Part shown: piece by piece, positions 1 through 8,492 of the stretch
Layout of the letters: every line of letters starts with the position of its first letter
Position numbering within the stretch: position 1 is the stretch's first letter
Assembly (NCBI GenBank): GCA_026393115.1
Contig: JAPLAU010000008.1
Location: forward strand, 1 to 64,000
Direction of reading: 5' to 3'
From: Actinomycetota bacterium
Lineage (GTDB): Bacteria > Actinomycetota > Actinomycetes > S36-B12 > CAIYMF01
DNA length: 64,000 bases
The notes under the pieces: generated by a model
Seen by the model: the letters and a program-made list of their open reading frames with translations, nothing else
What the model was told of the DNA's origin: nothing
Database searches by the model: none
Position numbers and translations under genes: made by a program

Positions 1-86
1 GGTGCGCGAGGGGGGAGTTGAACCCCCACGCCCTTTCGGGCACACGGACCTGAACCGTGCGCGTCTGCCTATTCCGCCACTCGCGC
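1..86 (-). tRNA. tRNA-Leu (anticodon CAG)
   Basis: Read on the minus strand, a class II tRNA with acceptor stem GCGCGAG pairing CTCGCGC, anticodon loop TTCAGGT (anticodon CAG), a variable arm TGCCCGAAAGGGCG and a GTTCAAC T-loop. The long variable arm fits leucine. The discriminator A and two C residues are visible at the window edge, so a genomically encoded CCA is likely but its last base lies outside. Confidence 0.96.
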
Positions 87-195
87 CCAACCGGACTGCT
101 TAACCGGCGTGCCCACGCTAGCACCGGCAACGGCGCCGCAGGCACATGGGCCGACGTAACCGATGCCTGCGGCCCTCGCCGGTTACCATGGTCAA

Positions 196-942
196 ATGGG
201 CCTTTTGGACAGCTTCGAGCAGCGGCTCGAGCAGCTCGTCAACGGCAGTTTCGCCCGGGCCTTCAAGGCCGAGGTGCAGCCAGTTGAAATCGCGGCTGCT
301 TTGCAACGTGAGATTGACGATCGCGCAGCGGTCGTCAGTCGAGGGCGCACTGTCGTTCCCAACGTCTTCACGATCGATCTCTCGCCCCACGATTCCGAGC
401 GGTTAATGACCTATCGCGCACCCATGACTCTTGAGTTGGCCGAACTCGTGCGCACCTACGCTGACGAGCAGAAGTACAGCCTCAGTGGCGATGTCGAGAT
501 CGCGTTCGACTCCGATAGCGAACTTGAAACCGGAATCTTCCGTGTGCGCAGTGAGGCCAAGGCGTCGGTCACTGCGGTTCCCGATCGACCCATGGCACCC
601 CAACCACCCCTCAACGCCCCGCCGCCCACGGCTCCGTCACCGAGCACCTGGAGCAAGCCGGTCATCGCAGCACCGGCGCGCCTGGTCATTCGCGGAACGG
701 CCTATCCACTCACGCGCGCGACCACGGTGCTCGGGCGTGGAAGCGACGTCGACATTCGCATTGACGACCCCGGTGTCAGTCGTCGTCATTGTGAAATCAG
801 CACCGCCCCCATCGCCGCAGCGCGTGATCTGGGCTCCACCAACGGCACGCTGGTGAACGGCCAGCGCATCGCCGAAGTGGCGCTGGCCGACGGTGACATC
901 ATCACGATCGGCTCCACCGAGCTGGTCTTCCACACGGGGTGA
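196..942 (+). CDS. fhaA: FHA domain protein FhaA (DUF3662 + FHA)
   Basis: Cytoplasmic phosphothreonine-binding regulator of cell-wall growth. About 248 aa: an N-terminal DUF3662 domain (starts MGLLDSFEQRLEQLVNG, residues about 1-120), a Pro-rich linker, and a C-terminal FHA domain with the usual GRG, SRRH and DLGSTNGT motifs. I chose ATG 196 rather than the upstream ATG at 163 because family members begin with this MG-L-x-x-F sequence; there is no strong RBS for either. It is first in the operon with fhaB, pstP, rodA, pbpA and pknB. In mycobacteria FhaA binds the phosphorylated MurJ pseudokinase domain; a comparable pseudokinase lies at the other end of this window. Confidence 0.93.
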   Translation: MGLLDSFEQRLEQLVNGSFARAFKAEVQPVEIAAALQREIDDRAAVVSRGRTVVPNVFTIDLSPHDSERLMTYRAPMTLELAELVRTYADEQKYSLSGDVEIAFDSDSELETGIFRVRSEAKASVTAVPDRPMAPQPPLNAPPPTAPSPSTWSKPVIAAPARLVIRGTAYPLTRATTVLGRGSDVDIRIDDPGVSRRHCEISTAPIAAARDLGSTNGTLVNGQRIAEVALADGDIITIGSTELVFHTG

Positions 943-948
943 CGTGGC

Positions 949-1452
949 GTGTCTGATCTCGCACTCACCCTGCTGCGACTGGGCTTCCTGATCCTGTTGT
1001 GGGTCGGAGTCTTCGCCATCATTGGAGTACTCAGCCGCGACCTACGCGCGCCGCGCGACGCCAAGCCCGCAGGCATGCCACCCGCCATCGCAGCCGCACC
1101 ACCGACGCCTCAATCGAAGCAGTCGGCGAAGGCGCCTAGGGCCACCAAACGCAAGCGAGGCGCACCCACCATGTTGGTGGTCACCGAAGGCGCCCTGAGC
1201 GGAACGGTGGTGCCGCTTGGATCCGCCCCCATCACGATGGGCCGCGCCAGCGACAGCACTCTGGTACTCGACGACGACTACGCCAGTAACCGCCATGCGC
1301 GCCTCTACCCGCACGAGGGTAAGTGGATCGTGGAAGACCTCGGCAGCACGAACGGCACCTGGATTGAGCGCACGCGCATCACCTCACCAACCGTCATTCC
1401 TAACAATGTGCCGTTGAAGGTTGGGCGCAGCACCATGGAACTACGGCGATAG
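949..1452 (+). CDS. fhaB: FHA domain protein FhaB, membrane anchored
   Basis: 167 aa with GTG start six bases after fhaA. One N-terminal membrane segment (about residues 8-27) is followed by an Ala/Pro/Lys linker and a C-terminal FHA domain with GRASDS, SNRHARL and DLGSTNGTW motifs. The family (FipA in mycobacteria) is a phosphothreonine-reading partner of the PknA/PknB kinases and is linked to division proteins. Its tight spacing with fhaA and pstP indicates one transcript. Confidence 0.92.
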   Translation: MSDLALTLLRLGFLILLWVGVFAIIGVLSRDLRAPRDAKPAGMPPAIAAAPPTPQSKQSAKAPRATKRKRGAPTMLVVTEGALSGTVVPLGSAPITMGRASDSTLVLDDDYASNRHARLYPHEGKWIVEDLGSTNGTWIERTRITSPTVIPNNVPLKVGRSTMELRR

Positions 1453-1454
1453 CC

Positions 1455-2840
1455 ATGGCACTCGCGCTGAGGTACGCCGCCCGGTCACACATCGGACTTG
1501 TGCGTTCGGGCAACGAGGACTCCGGCTATGCCGGACCGTCGATGCTGGTCGTGGCCGACGGCATGGGCGGTCACGCCGCAGGCGAACTTGCCAGCGCCGC
1601 AGCCGTAGCGACCTTTGCCACCATCGACGCCGAGTACGACCGCAACGGCGAGAGCGACGTTCTTACCGACCTCGCGGCAGGGGTGGCCCAAGCAACCGAA
1701 GAGATTCGACGCGTCGTCGCCGACAAGCCGCAGTTGTCAGGTATGGGCACGACTCTCACCGCTATCGCGTGGCGCGCAGGTCTGGTGAATGTCGTGCACG
1801 TCGGTGACTCACGCGCCTACCTGCTGCGCGACGGCGAACTGCAGCAGATGACTCACGACCACACTTACGTGCAGATGCTCGTCGATACCGGTCGCATCAC
1901 CGCGTCAGAAGCACTCACACACAACCGTCGCAATCTCATTCTCAAAGCGATCGACGGAGTCAACGACGTTGAGCCTGATCTTCAAGCTCGCGAGGCACAA
2001 CTTGGCGATCGCTTCATGCTCTGTAGCGACGGACTCTGCGGAGTAGTGCCCGAACACATCCTCGCCTCACTACTTGCCGACGGCGACCCCACCTACGCCG
2101 TCACTGCGCTCGTCGACGCGGCCCTTGAGAGAGGCGCCCCCGACAACGTCACCGTGGTCGTTGCTGAAGTCGTCGAGGTTGACGACGACGCTGCCGCGTC
2201 ACTCGACGAAGCACTGCCCGTGGTCGTCGGGGCAGCGAGTGAATCGCGCACGCGTGAGCGACTGGCATCGGTCACTTTTCCCGCCGATGTCGAACCAGCA
2301 CTGCGCAATACTGCCGACCAGACGCAGTCGACTGAGCCAGTCGAACTCGACCTTGGCCTCACGCCCAGCCCTCGGCGTCGCCGTTGGTGGCTGCTCGTCG
2401 CCGCGATCGTGGTGCTACTCGCACTGATCGCCGCTGGTAGTGCTGGCGTGAATTCATGGAAGAACTCGCAGTACTTCGTCAAGGCATCCGATGGCAACGT
2501 CGTCATCTTCCAAGGCCTGAACCAGACGATTCCCGGCTTGATCTTGTCGACAGTCGCCGAGCAGCCGGTGCCCCCACTGCCCGTCGCCTCACTTCCCGAC
2601 ACCGAACGCCTCAATGTCGAACAAGGAATCACCGTAGGAAGTCTGCTGCAGGGTGAGGAGAAAGTCGCCACCCTGCGGGCAGCCGCGTCCTCGTGTGTCG
2701 CCCGCTGGGTGCAGGGCTGTCCCGGAGTCGCTCCGACCCCGACACCCACACCCACGCCCACGCCCACGCCCACGCCCAGTGTCACCGCCAGCCCCGCCCT
2801 GACTAGCCCTGCGCCCACCCCCACCGGACCGTCGCGATGA
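1455..2840 (+). CDS. pstP: PP2C-family Ser/Thr protein phosphatase PstP
   Basis: 461 aa. The cytoplasmic PP2C domain (about residues 1-240) carries the metal-binding motifs SGNEDS, VADGMGGH and VGDSRAYLLRDG, and GAPDNVTVVV near its end. A membrane segment follows at about residues 311-333, then an outside domain ending in a Thr-Pro repeat tail. It should dephosphorylate substrates of the PknB-type kinase of the same operon. The start lies three bases after fhaB and the stop overlaps rodA (ATGA). The (TP)n tail resembles that of the kinase at the end of the operon. Confidence 0.95.
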   Translation: MALALRYAARSHIGLVRSGNEDSGYAGPSMLVVADGMGGHAAGELASAAAVATFATIDAEYDRNGESDVLTDLAAGVAQATEEIRRVVADKPQLSGMGTTLTAIAWRAGLVNVVHVGDSRAYLLRDGELQQMTHDHTYVQMLVDTGRITASEALTHNRRNLILKAIDGVNDVEPDLQAREAQLGDRFMLCSDGLCGVVPEHILASLLADGDPTYAVTALVDAALERGAPDNVTVVVAEVVEVDDDAAASLDEALPVVVGAASESRTRERLASVTFPADVEPALRNTADQTQSTEPVELDLGLTPSPRRRRWWLLVAAIVVLLALIAAGSAGVNSWKNSQYFVKASDGNVVIFQGLNQTIPGLILSTVAEQPVPPLPVASLPDTERLNVEQGITVGSLLQGEEKVATLRAAASSCVARWVQGCPGVAPTPTPTPTPTPTPTPSVTASPALTSPAPTPTGPSR

Positions 2841-4231
2841 GCGTGCCGACGGAACTTCCCGCTTGGCAACCCACTCGTCGTAATGCCGAGGCGGGCCTGC
2901 TCGTGGTGGCGCTCGTCATCGGACTGGCCGCATGGGCAAACGTCGATCTGGTGATGCTCGGCGAACTCTCACCAACGTTCACGGTTTTTGCGATCGTCGT
3001 CATCGCCCTTGCCATCGTCGCTCACCTCGGTGTTCGTTTCGCCGCCACGTACGCCGATCCGGTATTGCTACCGGCCGTCTTCATGCTCAATCTGCTGGGC
3101 CTGACCATGATTCACCGACTCGATCTCGGTGAAGATGTGCGCGCCATCTCCAATGGCACCGCCACTCCCTCGCCTGACGTCACCACCCAACTCACCTGGA
3201 CGGCGCTCGGAGCCGCACTGTTCCTTCTGACCTTGCTCGTTGTGCGTGACCACCGACGCCTGCAGCGTTACACCTACACCTCGCTCTTCATTGGCTTGTT
3301 GTTGCTCGTGCTTCCGCTCGCTCCCGGAATCGGAGCCACCATCAATGGCGCAACCTTGTGGGTGCGCGTCGGACCGTTCTCGTTTCAACCGGCAGAGCTG
3401 GCCAAGATTCTGCTCACGATCTTCTTCGCCGGCTACCTCGTGGTGAAGAAGGATTCACTCGCACTCGTGCGCACTAAGGTGCTCGGTCTGGAACTTCCGC
3501 GTGGACGCGACCTCGGACCACTGCTCGTTGCATGGCTTGTGAGTCTGGGCGTGCTGGTATTCGAGCGAGACCTCGGAACCTCACTGCTGTTCTTCGGCCT
3601 CTTCGTCGGCATGCTCTACATCGCCACTCAACGCATTTCGTGGGTGGTGCTCGGCGGCCTGTTGTTTATCGCCGGATCGTTCGGCGCCTACTTCGCCTTC
3701 AACCACGTACGCGTTCGCGTGCAAGTGTGGCTCGATCCGTTTGCGTATCAATCCGAGCAGGGCTATCAGATTGTCCAGTCGATCTTCGGCCTGTCCAGCG
3801 GCGGCTTGCTGGGAAGTGGCTGGGGTCAAGGCTTTCCGCTGTTCGTTCCGTATGCCAAGAGCGACTTCATCATCTCCGCGTTCGGCGAGGAACTCGGCTA
3901 CACCGGTCTGGCCGCAATCCTGATGCTGTACGCCATCATCGTCACCCGAGGTATGCGCGCCTCTGTTGCGTGTCGCGATCCGTTCGGAACGTTGGTCGCC
4001 GCGGGTTTGTCGATCGTGCTCGCGCTTCAGGTGTTTGTCGTGGTTGGCGGCGTTACCCGCCTCATCCCACTGACCGGTCTCACCACTCCGTTCCTCGCGG
4101 CTGGCGGCTCCGCACTGATCGCCAACTGGATCATGATTGCGCTACTGCTGCGCATCAGTGACACCTCACGCAGACCCGATGCCATCGTGCTCTCACCCGA
4201 CGACGCACTCACGCAGGTGATGCGGTTATGA
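2837..4231 (+). CDS. rodA: FtsW/RodA/SpoVE-family peptidoglycan glycosyltransferase
   Basis: 464 aa polytopic membrane protein with about ten or more hydrophobic segments. SEDS-family hallmarks include RVGPFSFQPAELAK, FERDLGTSLLFFGLF and a C-terminal PLTGLTTPFLAAGGSAL stretch. SEDS proteins polymerise lipid II and pair with a class B PBP; the partner pbpA overlaps directly (ATGA at 4228). The position in the pstP-rodA-pbpA-pknB block favours RodA over FtsW. Confidence 0.95.
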   Translation: MSVPTELPAWQPTRRNAEAGLLVVALVIGLAAWANVDLVMLGELSPTFTVFAIVVIALAIVAHLGVRFAATYADPVLLPAVFMLNLLGLTMIHRLDLGEDVRAISNGTATPSPDVTTQLTWTALGAALFLLTLLVVRDHRRLQRYTYTSLFIGLLLLVLPLAPGIGATINGATLWVRVGPFSFQPAELAKILLTIFFAGYLVVKKDSLALVRTKVLGLELPRGRDLGPLLVAWLVSLGVLVFERDLGTSLLFFGLFVGMLYIATQRISWVVLGGLLFIAGSFGAYFAFNHVRVRVQVWLDPFAYQSEQGYQIVQSIFGLSSGGLLGSGWGQGFPLFVPYAKSDFIISAFGEELGYTGLAAILMLYAIIVTRGMRASVACRDPFGTLVAAGLSIVLALQVFVVVGGVTRLIPLTGLTTPFLAAGGSALIANWIMIALLLRISDTSRRPDAIVLSPDDALTQVMRL

Positions 4232-5676
4232 GTCGCCAAGTGCGTCGACTGGCCGCACTGCTAGGCGTTCTACTCGGCGCGCTGCTGCTGAACCTCACGT
4301 GGATTCAGGTACTGCACGCCGATGAATACCGAGCCCGCAGTGGCAACACGCGTCTGATTCTTGAGGAGTACAACCGCGAGCGCGGACCGATTTTGGTCAA
4401 TCGTTCGCAAGTTGCTCGCAGTGTGCGCACGGACGATTCGCTTAATTCCTTACGCGTGTACAAGCCCGGTGCCGAATACGCCCCCGCAACCGGTTTCTAC
4501 TCACTCGTTTACGGAGCCACCGGACTTGAGCGCACCGAAAACTCCGTCCTCTCCGGCAGTGACTCCCGCTTCTTCGTCGATCGCATTCAGCAACTGTTCG
4601 CGGGCACCAAGACCAAGGGTGGAGGAGTTGTCACCACTCTCAACTCCGCAGCGCAGGACGCGGCATGGGAGGGACTCGGCGGACGTAAGGGTGCTGTCGT
4701 TGCCATCAACCCAACAACCGGCGCGATTCTCGCTCTCGTCTCGTCCCCCTCCTTCGACCCCAACCTGCTCTCAAGTCACAAGCCCGACGAGATTCGGGCG
4801 TCGTACAAGGCACTTGAGTCCGACCCCGATAAGCCGCTGCTGAACCGTCCCCTCGCCATCACCTACCCGCCCGGTTCGACCTTTAAGTTGGTCACCACCG
4901 CCGCCGCCTTGGAATCGGGCAAGTTCACGCCGACGACGATCATTCCGGGGCCGGCCGAATACCAATTGCCCAACTCGACCAAGAAGTTGAAGAACTGGTC
5001 GGGCCAGCCCTGCGGACCTGACGGCAAGATCACTCTCGAGGAAGCACTCGCGGTTTCGTGCAACACCGCCTTTGCCTGGCTCGGAAATGAACTGGGCGCC
5101 GATGCTTTGCGCGCGGAGGCGGAGAAGTTCGGCTTCAACACCTCGTTCCAGGTACCGATGACAGCCGCCACTTCACGATTCCCGGCCAACCCCGACGCCG
5201 CTCAAACCGCGCAGAGCGCGATCGGGCAATTCGATGTACGCGCCACCGCGTTGCAAATGGCCATGGTCGGCGCAGCGATCGGCAACGGCGGCGTCACGAT
5301 GAACCCTTACCTCGTCGATCAGATTCTCGCCCCCGACCTGTCAGTGCTGTCGCAAACGCAGGCCTCGGTGTTCGCCCAAGCGATGAGCCAAGTTAACGCG
5401 GCGGCCGAACTGGCCATGATGGTCAACGTCGTTGACCACGGCACCGGATCGAATGCACAGATTCCAGGTGTGCGCGTCGGCGGTAAGACAGGCACCGCTC
5501 AAACCGGAAATGATCTGCCGCCCCATGCCTGGTTCGTCGGTGTCGCACCCGCAGAAGCACCCCAGATCGCTGTTGCTGTGGTGGTCGAAAACGGCGGCGG
5601 CTCACCCGAGATCAGCGGAAACAAGCTCGCCGCACCTATCGCCCGCGCCGTGATCGAAGCGGTGCTCGGAAGTTAA
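4228..5676 (+). CDS. pbpA: Class B penicillin-binding protein (PbpA)
   Basis: 482 aa D,D-transpeptidase. One N-terminal membrane anchor (about residues 8-25) is followed by a dimerisation region and the transpeptidase domain. Active-site motifs: STFK (Ser near 217), SCN (near 277) and KTG (near 420, in GGKTGTAQTG). It crosslinks peptidoglycan outside the membrane, probably with the overlapping RodA. No PASTA domains are present. Start overlaps the rodA stop. Confidence 0.95.
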   Translation: MSRQVRRLAALLGVLLGALLLNLTWIQVLHADEYRARSGNTRLILEEYNRERGPILVNRSQVARSVRTDDSLNSLRVYKPGAEYAPATGFYSLVYGATGLERTENSVLSGSDSRFFVDRIQQLFAGTKTKGGGVVTTLNSAAQDAAWEGLGGRKGAVVAINPTTGAILALVSSPSFDPNLLSSHKPDEIRASYKALESDPDKPLLNRPLAITYPPGSTFKLVTTAAALESGKFTPTTIIPGPAEYQLPNSTKKLKNWSGQPCGPDGKITLEEALAVSCNTAFAWLGNELGADALRAEAEKFGFNTSFQVPMTAATSRFPANPDAAQTAQSAIGQFDVRATALQMAMVGAAIGNGGVTMNPYLVDQILAPDLSVLSQTQASVFAQAMSQVNAAAELAMMVNVVDHGTGSNAQIPGVRVGGKTGTAQTGNDLPPHAWFVGVAPAEAPQIAVAVVVENGGGSPEISGNKLAAPIARAVIEAVLGS

Positions 5677-5721
5677 CCCACATTCGTCAGGCATGATGGA
5701 GTCACACAGTCAGGAGGGCTC

Positions 5722-7464
5722 GTGGACGAGGAAATGACCGCGCTCGGCGACCGGTACGAAATCGGTCCGGTGATCGGGCGTGGCGGCATGGCCGAAGTTC
5801 ATGAGGGCCGCGATGTGCGACTGGGTCGCCGCGTGGCCATCAAGATCATGCGCGCCGATCTCGCTCGCGACCCGTCGTTCCAAGCCCGCTTTCGGCGCGA
5901 GGCGCAGTCTGCGGCTGGCCTGAACCACCCCAACATCGTGGCCGTCTACGACACCGGCGAGGAAATCGTCGGTGACGGATCGCAGGCGATTCGGGTGCCC
6001 TTCATCGTCATGGAATACGTCGATGGAATGACGCTGCGCGAACTGCTCAATAGCGGTCGGCGCCTGCTTCCGGAAAGGGCTCTGGAGATCACGGCCGGGA
6101 TTCTCGCCGCGCTCGACTACAGCCACCGACATGGCATCGTGCACCGCGACATCAAGCCCGCCAACATCATGCTCACCCGCACCGGCGAAGCCAAGGTCAT
6201 GGATTTTGGAATCGCCCGGGCGCTGGCTGACTCCTCCGGCACAATGACGCAGACGTCTGCTGTTCTTGGAACGGCTCAGTACCTCTCGCCCGAGCAAGCA
6301 CGCGGCGAAATAGTCGATGCCCGCAGCGACTTGTACTCCACCGGCTGCCTACTCTACGAATTGCTCACCACGCGACCACCTTTCACCGGTGACTCGCCGG
6401 TTTCCATTGCCTACCAGCATGTTTCGGAAGCGGCGGTTCCGCCGTCGCAGGTTGATTCATCGGTTCCTGCGGCCGTCGACGCCGTGGTGATGAAGGCGCT
6501 GGCCAAAGACCCCGGTGATCGCTATTCCTCGGCCGCTGAAATGCGTGCCGACGTTGAACGAGCGATGGCCGGACTACCAGTCACCGCTGCCATGGTGCCG
6601 GCTGTGCTGGTGCACGAACCCACGATGGCGATGGCTGCCGTGGGCGCCGCTGCGGCGGCTCCTCCCCCCGAGCCCAGGCGCAGCCCCTGGGTGTGGATCG
6701 GAGTCACGATCGCTGTGCTTGCCCTGATCGGTGGCATCGCGCTGCTCGGCCTCAAACTCTTCGGTTCTCCCGAGGTCAAGAAGGTGGCCGTCCCCTCACT
6801 GAGCGGACTCACCGTCCCCGAAGCGCGCGCGAAGCTCGCTACCGCGGGGCTGGTGCTTGGGCAACAGACGCCGGCCACCTCACCTGACAAACCGAAGGAC
6901 ACGGTCATCGGCCAACAGCCGGCGGCGGGTGAACAAAGCGATGCCGGTCAACCGGTCAACGTCACCGTCAGCACCGGCAAGGAACAGACCACGGTGCCCA
7001 ACTTGGTAGGGCTCGCGTCAGTCAATGACGCTCGAGCGGCGCTCACCAACAACAAACTCATTCTCGGCAAGGTTACGGCGATTAATTCCGATCAGCCCGA
7101 GGGTTATGTGCTCTCCTCCGATCCCTCATCTGGAACACAGGTTCCCGAGGGCTCCTCGGTGGCGATTTCAGTCTCCAACGGCAAGGTCGCTGTTCCTGAT
7201 GTTCAAGGAAAGACCGAGGCTCAAGCGCGCAGTGATCTGGCCAATGCGGGCTTTGAGGTCAACGTGGTGAACCAGGAAGACGGAACAGTTCCGGCAGGCA
7301 CTGTGCTATCGCAGACACCCGACCCGACCACCATGGTCAAGAAGGGGTCGCTCGTCACGATCACGGTGTCGACAGAACCTCCGCCGCCACCGACGCCCAC
7401 ACCGACGCCCACACCGACACCGACACCGACGCCCACTCCGACGCCCACTCCCAGCGCAAGTTAG
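5722..7464 (+). CDS. pknB: PASTA-domain Ser/Thr protein kinase (PknB type)
   Basis: 580 aa with GTG start after an AGGAGG-type RBS at 5712-5717. The kinase domain (about residues 8-280) has the catalytic Lys in VAIKIM (41), HRDIKPANIM (about 140-149) and DFGIAR. A Pro/Ala juxtamembrane linker and one membrane segment (about 323-347) lead to three PASTA repeats (about 352-553) and a Thr-Pro tail. PASTA domains sense peptidoglycan fragments or lipid II. No second kinase (pknA) lies between pbpA and this gene, unlike mycobacteria. The operon ends here, tail to tail with pabA after 14 bp. Confidence 0.96.
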   Translation: MDEEMTALGDRYEIGPVIGRGGMAEVHEGRDVRLGRRVAIKIMRADLARDPSFQARFRREAQSAAGLNHPNIVAVYDTGEEIVGDGSQAIRVPFIVMEYVDGMTLRELLNSGRRLLPERALEITAGILAALDYSHRHGIVHRDIKPANIMLTRTGEAKVMDFGIARALADSSGTMTQTSAVLGTAQYLSPEQARGEIVDARSDLYSTGCLLYELLTTRPPFTGDSPVSIAYQHVSEAAVPPSQVDSSVPAAVDAVVMKALAKDPGDRYSSAAEMRADVERAMAGLPVTAAMVPAVLVHEPTMAMAAVGAAAAAPPPEPRRSPWVWIGVTIAVLALIGGIALLGLKLFGSPEVKKVAVPSLSGLTVPEARAKLATAGLVLGQQTPATSPDKPKDTVIGQQPAAGEQSDAGQPVNVTVSTGKEQTTVPNLVGLASVNDARAALTNNKLILGKVTAINSDQPEGYVLSSDPSSGTQVPEGSSVAISVSNGKVAVPDVQGKTEAQARSDLANAGFEVNVVNQEDGTVPAGTVLSQTPDPTTMVKKGSLVTITVSTEPPPPPTPTPTPTPTPTPTPTPTPTPSAS

Positions 7465-7478
7465 TAGGCCTTCAACGG

Positions 7479-8102
7479 TTACGCGTGGTGCACGACGGGC
7501 GCTAGTCCATGGCTTCGCTCAACCGCGCCTTCGTCTCCACACACGACAAGCCAGTTGGCGAGCATGCGGTGCCCGCCCTCAGTCAGCACCGACTCGGGGT
7601 GAAACTGCACACCTTCAACCGCGAGTTCGCGATGCCGCACCGCCATCACGATGCCGGTATCAGTGTCGCCGGTGATCTCAAGTTCGGCCGGCACGGTGTC
7701 ACGTTCGACGGCCAAGGAGTGGTAGCGCGTGGCCGTGAACGGGTCGGGTAGTCCGGCGAGGACTCCCTTTCCAGAGTGGTGCACGAGCGACGTCTTTCCG
7801 TGCAGCAATTCGGGCGCGCGTGACACGACCGCGCCATAGGCGACAGCGATGGCTTGATGTCCGAGGCACACGCCGAACAGCGGCACTTTTCCGGCACACT
7901 CGCGCACCATCTCCAGGCACACTCCGGCTTGCTCGGGGGTACCCGGGCCAGGTGACAAGAGCACTCCGTCGTAAGTCAACGCCTGGCGAGGAAGGACGTC
8001 GTCATTGCGCCGCACCGTGACCTCAGCTCCCAATTGCGCGAGGTACTGCACGAGGTTGAATACGAAGGAGTCGTAGTTATCGACGACGAGGATGCGGGGC
8101 AC
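7479..8102 (-). CDS. pabA: Glutamine amidotransferase, anthranilate / aminodeoxychorismate synthase component II
   Basis: 207 aa class I glutamine amidotransferase that supplies ammonia to a chorismate-using synthase. Visible motifs: N-terminal VDNYDSFVFNL, oxyanion loop SPGPGTPEQAG, nucleophile Cys79 in FGVCLGHQ, and His168/Glu170 in FHPES. It starts at GTG 8102, divergent from crgA. It stands alone here without a trpE or pabB partner, so folate (pabA) and tryptophan (trpG) roles, or a shared amphibolic one, cannot be separated. This place between pknB and crgA is conserved in Actinobacteria. Confidence 0.9.
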   Translation of the reverse strand: MPRILVVDNYDSFVFNLVQYLAQLGAEVTVRRNDDVLPRQALTYDGVLLSPGPGTPEQAGVCLEMVRECAGKVPLFGVCLGHQAIAVAYGAVVSRAPELLHGKTSLVHHSGKGVLAGLPDPFTATRYHSLAVERDTVPAELEITGDTDTGIVMAVRHRELAVEGVQFHPESVLTEGGHRMLANWLVVCGDEGAVERSHGLAPVVHHA

Positions 8103-8140
8103 GTACCCATCTTCTCACTGTGGGCAGGTACTCTCATGGT

Positions 8141-8422
8141 GTGCCAGAGTCGAAGCCGCGTCAGAAGACCCCCTACGTGCCGCCGCCCAAGAAGAAGGAC
8201 CCGGTCAAACTGGGGCCTTCCCGCTGGGTAGCCCCCACCATGGTGGCTTTATTTGTGCTCGGTCTGATCTGGATCGTGGTGTTCTATATCGCCGGATCCG
8301 ACGTCACCAGCGTCCCTCTCATGGGCGCGATCGCAGCGTTGCCCCACGGCAACCTGTGGAACGTTTTGGTCGGATTTGGTCTCATCGGCGGCGGTTTCAT
8401 CGTCGCGACACGCTGGCGCTAG
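8141..8422 (+). CDS. crgA: Cell division protein CrgA
   Basis: About 93 aa with two membrane segments (VAPTMVALFVLGLIWIVVFY and LWNVLVGFGLIGGGFIVA) after a basic N-terminus, ending TRWR as typical for the family. CrgA recruits and coordinates septal PBPs with FtsZ-ring proteins in Actinobacteria. I prefer GTG 8141 (VPESKPRQK) over the in-frame GTG at 8120, because family members start close to this lysine-rich stretch and 8141 leaves more room for divergent promoters. Divergent from pabA by only 38 bp. Confidence 0.9.
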   Translation: MPESKPRQKTPYVPPPKKKDPVKLGPSRWVAPTMVALFVLGLIWIVVFYIAGSDVTSVPLMGAIAALPHGNLWNVLVGFGLIGGGFIVATRWR

Positions 8423-8438
8423 TCGGGAAGTGCGTCCC

Positions 8439-8460
8439 TGAATCACACCGTTGTGATTCA
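8439..8460. terminator. Perfect 9-bp hairpin between convergent crgA and rhomboid gene
   Basis: TGAATCACA and TGTGATTCA form an uninterrupted stem around a CCGT loop. It lies 17 bases after the crgA stop and 33 bases after the rhomboid stop, so it could end transcription from both sides. There is no U-run, so a palindromic protein-binding site is the alternative. Confidence 0.55.
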
Positions 8461-8468
8461 TCCCCAGC

Positions 8469-8489
8469 TGTGGATAACCCTGTGGATAA
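8469..8489 (+). promoter_or_regulatory. Two tandem consensus DnaA boxes outside oriC
   Basis: Two exact TGTGGATAA nonamers start at 8469 and 8481, in the same orientation and 12 bp apart, in the crgA-rhomboid intergenic space. This is about 35 kb from oriC. Exact boxes at one-turn spacing suggest a DnaA-binding or titration site; function is inferred. Confidence 0.7.
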
Positions 8490-8492
8490 CTC

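Noticed and set aside
2728-2776. CRISPR-like regular repeats in pstP, and similar ones in pknB (7381-7452)
   Set aside because: Units are short, have no spacers and encode Thr-Pro; these are coding simple repeats, not a CRISPR array.
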